Part shown: in pieces, positions 4,809 through 5,218 of the stretch
Position numbering within the stretch: the first letter of the stretch is position 1
How the letters are laid out: each line of letters starts with the position of its first letter
Source of the DNA: Globobulimina sp.
Lineage: Eukaryota; Foraminifera; Rotaliida
Length of the DNA: 5,218 nt
Reading direction: 5' to 3'
NCBI GenBank assembly: GCA_003354225.1
Contig: PIVH01000667.1
Coordinates: 1-5,218 of the forward strand
The notes under the pieces: model-generated
Databases searched by the model: none
The model's input: the letters and a program-made list of their open reading frames with translations, nothing else
What the model was told of the DNA's origin: nothing
Position numbers and translations under genes: made by a program

Positions 4809-5218
4809 ATGGGACAAACCATGCCAATCGCAAATGTTTTTGGCGAGAAAAGGACTGTAAAACAAATAATTCGCGAACAAAAACGCATAAATAATCGCTC
4901 AATACGTGAATTAGAACGCGAGTTAAATAAAATTAAAAGGGACGAAAAAAAGAGTAAAATTGAAATGAAGCGGTTAGCCAAACAGGGACAATATGCAGCA
5001 GTCAAACAAATGGCAAAAGATATTGTTCGAATGCGAGGCACACAGTCAAATTTTATTAAATTAAAATGCGAATTATCATCGATGTCTCGTCAAATGGATA
5101 CCATGCAGGCAAATAAACAGTTGATGGATGCCATGAAAAACACATCAAACATAATGCCCGCACTAAATAAGCAAATGAATTTGCCCGAATTGCAGAAAAT
5201 TATGCAAAAATATGGCCA
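4809..5218 (+). CDS. VPS2: ESCRT-III subunit CHMP2/Vps2, N-terminal 136 residues, runs off the right edge
   Basis: The ATG at 4809 opens a frame that stays open to the end of the window. ESCRT-III proteins polymerise on membranes into filaments that drive budding away from the cytosol (multivesicular bodies, abscission, membrane repair), and Vps2/CHMP2 recruits the Vps4 ATPase. Visible features are VFGEKRTVKQIIRE (10-23, the family's N-terminal FG-K-T and first helix), the basic helix RSIRELERELNKIKRDEKK (30-48), the hallmark KRLAKQGQYAAVKQMAKDIVR (54-74) of the helix hairpin, and MNLPELQKIMQKYG (123-136), matching the Vps2/CHMP2A linker. It resembles CHMP2A more than CHMP2B. The C-terminal acidic region and Vps4-binding MIM motif would lie beyond the window. 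No intron is needed in the visible part. Met5 is an alternative start and would match the usual short N-terminus better; the first ATG is kept for its good context. Confidence 0.94.
   Translation, partial: MGQTMPIANVFGEKRTVKQIIREQKRINNRSIRELERELNKIKRDEKKSKIEMKRLAKQGQYAAVKQMAKDIVRMRGTQSNFIKLKCELSSMSRQMDTMQANKQLMDAMKNTSNIMPALNKQMNLPELQKIMQKYG

Noticed and set aside
4809-4826. N-myristoylation of CHMP2 at Gly2 (MGQTMP)
   Set aside because: Position 6 is Pro rather than the Ser/Thr favoured by N-myristoyltransferase, and Met5 may be the true start. CHMP6, not CHMP2, is the myristoylated subunit known in this family.
4558-5041. Minus-strand open frames overlapping the CHMP2 region and the divergent promoter
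   Set aside because: The plus-strand frame encodes an unmistakable ESCRT-III protein. The antisense frames show no domain and cross the intergenic gap without a plausible start.

Overview
The window is nuclear DNA from a eukaryote with short spliceosomal introns and tightly packed genes. It probably comes from a unicellular protist using the standard code: no reconstructed exon needs an in-frame stop to be reassigned, and the sugar-kinase gene ends in TGA. The sequence alone does not fix the lineage. All introns are GT-AG and 51 to 106 nt long, and both intergenic gaps are 94 nt.

Layout. From 1 to 3540 on the minus strand there is one large, C-terminally incomplete gene of four exons. From 3635 to 4714, also minus, is a complete two-exon PfkB-family sugar kinase. 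From 4809 to the right edge, on the plus strand, is the first 136 codons of an ESCRT-III subunit of the CHMP2/Vps2 type, head-to-head with the sugar kinase.

The large gene is the notable part. Read without splicing it looks like three or four unrelated ORFs: a CAP-Gly ORF at 2632-3540, an orphan ORF at 2013-2714, a charged ORF at 1275-2006, and a long open stretch to the left edge. Three phase-consistent introns (2618-2684, 1977-2036, 1173-1278) join them into one frame of at least 1102 codons. The product has an N-terminal CAP-Gly microtubule-binding module, a long Lys/Glu- and Ser-Pro-rich linker, and then a complete phosphagen (creatine/arginine) kinase fold. The fold's N-lobe is split by the second intron and carries on into the next exon. 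Three long low-complexity insertions interrupt the fold.

The fold's structural signatures are kept, but most catalytic positions are not. The glutamates and the arginine of the NEEDHLR motif, the reactive cysteine, one arginine of the first Arg cluster and the arginine of the RGTGG loop are all replaced. The best reading is a microtubule-associated pseudo-phosphagen kinase, an architecture I do not know to have been described. The intron inside its C-lobe contains a striking 19-bp inverted repeat.

The three genes show no obvious shared pathway. Cytoskeleton, sugar phosphorylation and membrane remodelling look like ordinary neighbours in a compact genome.
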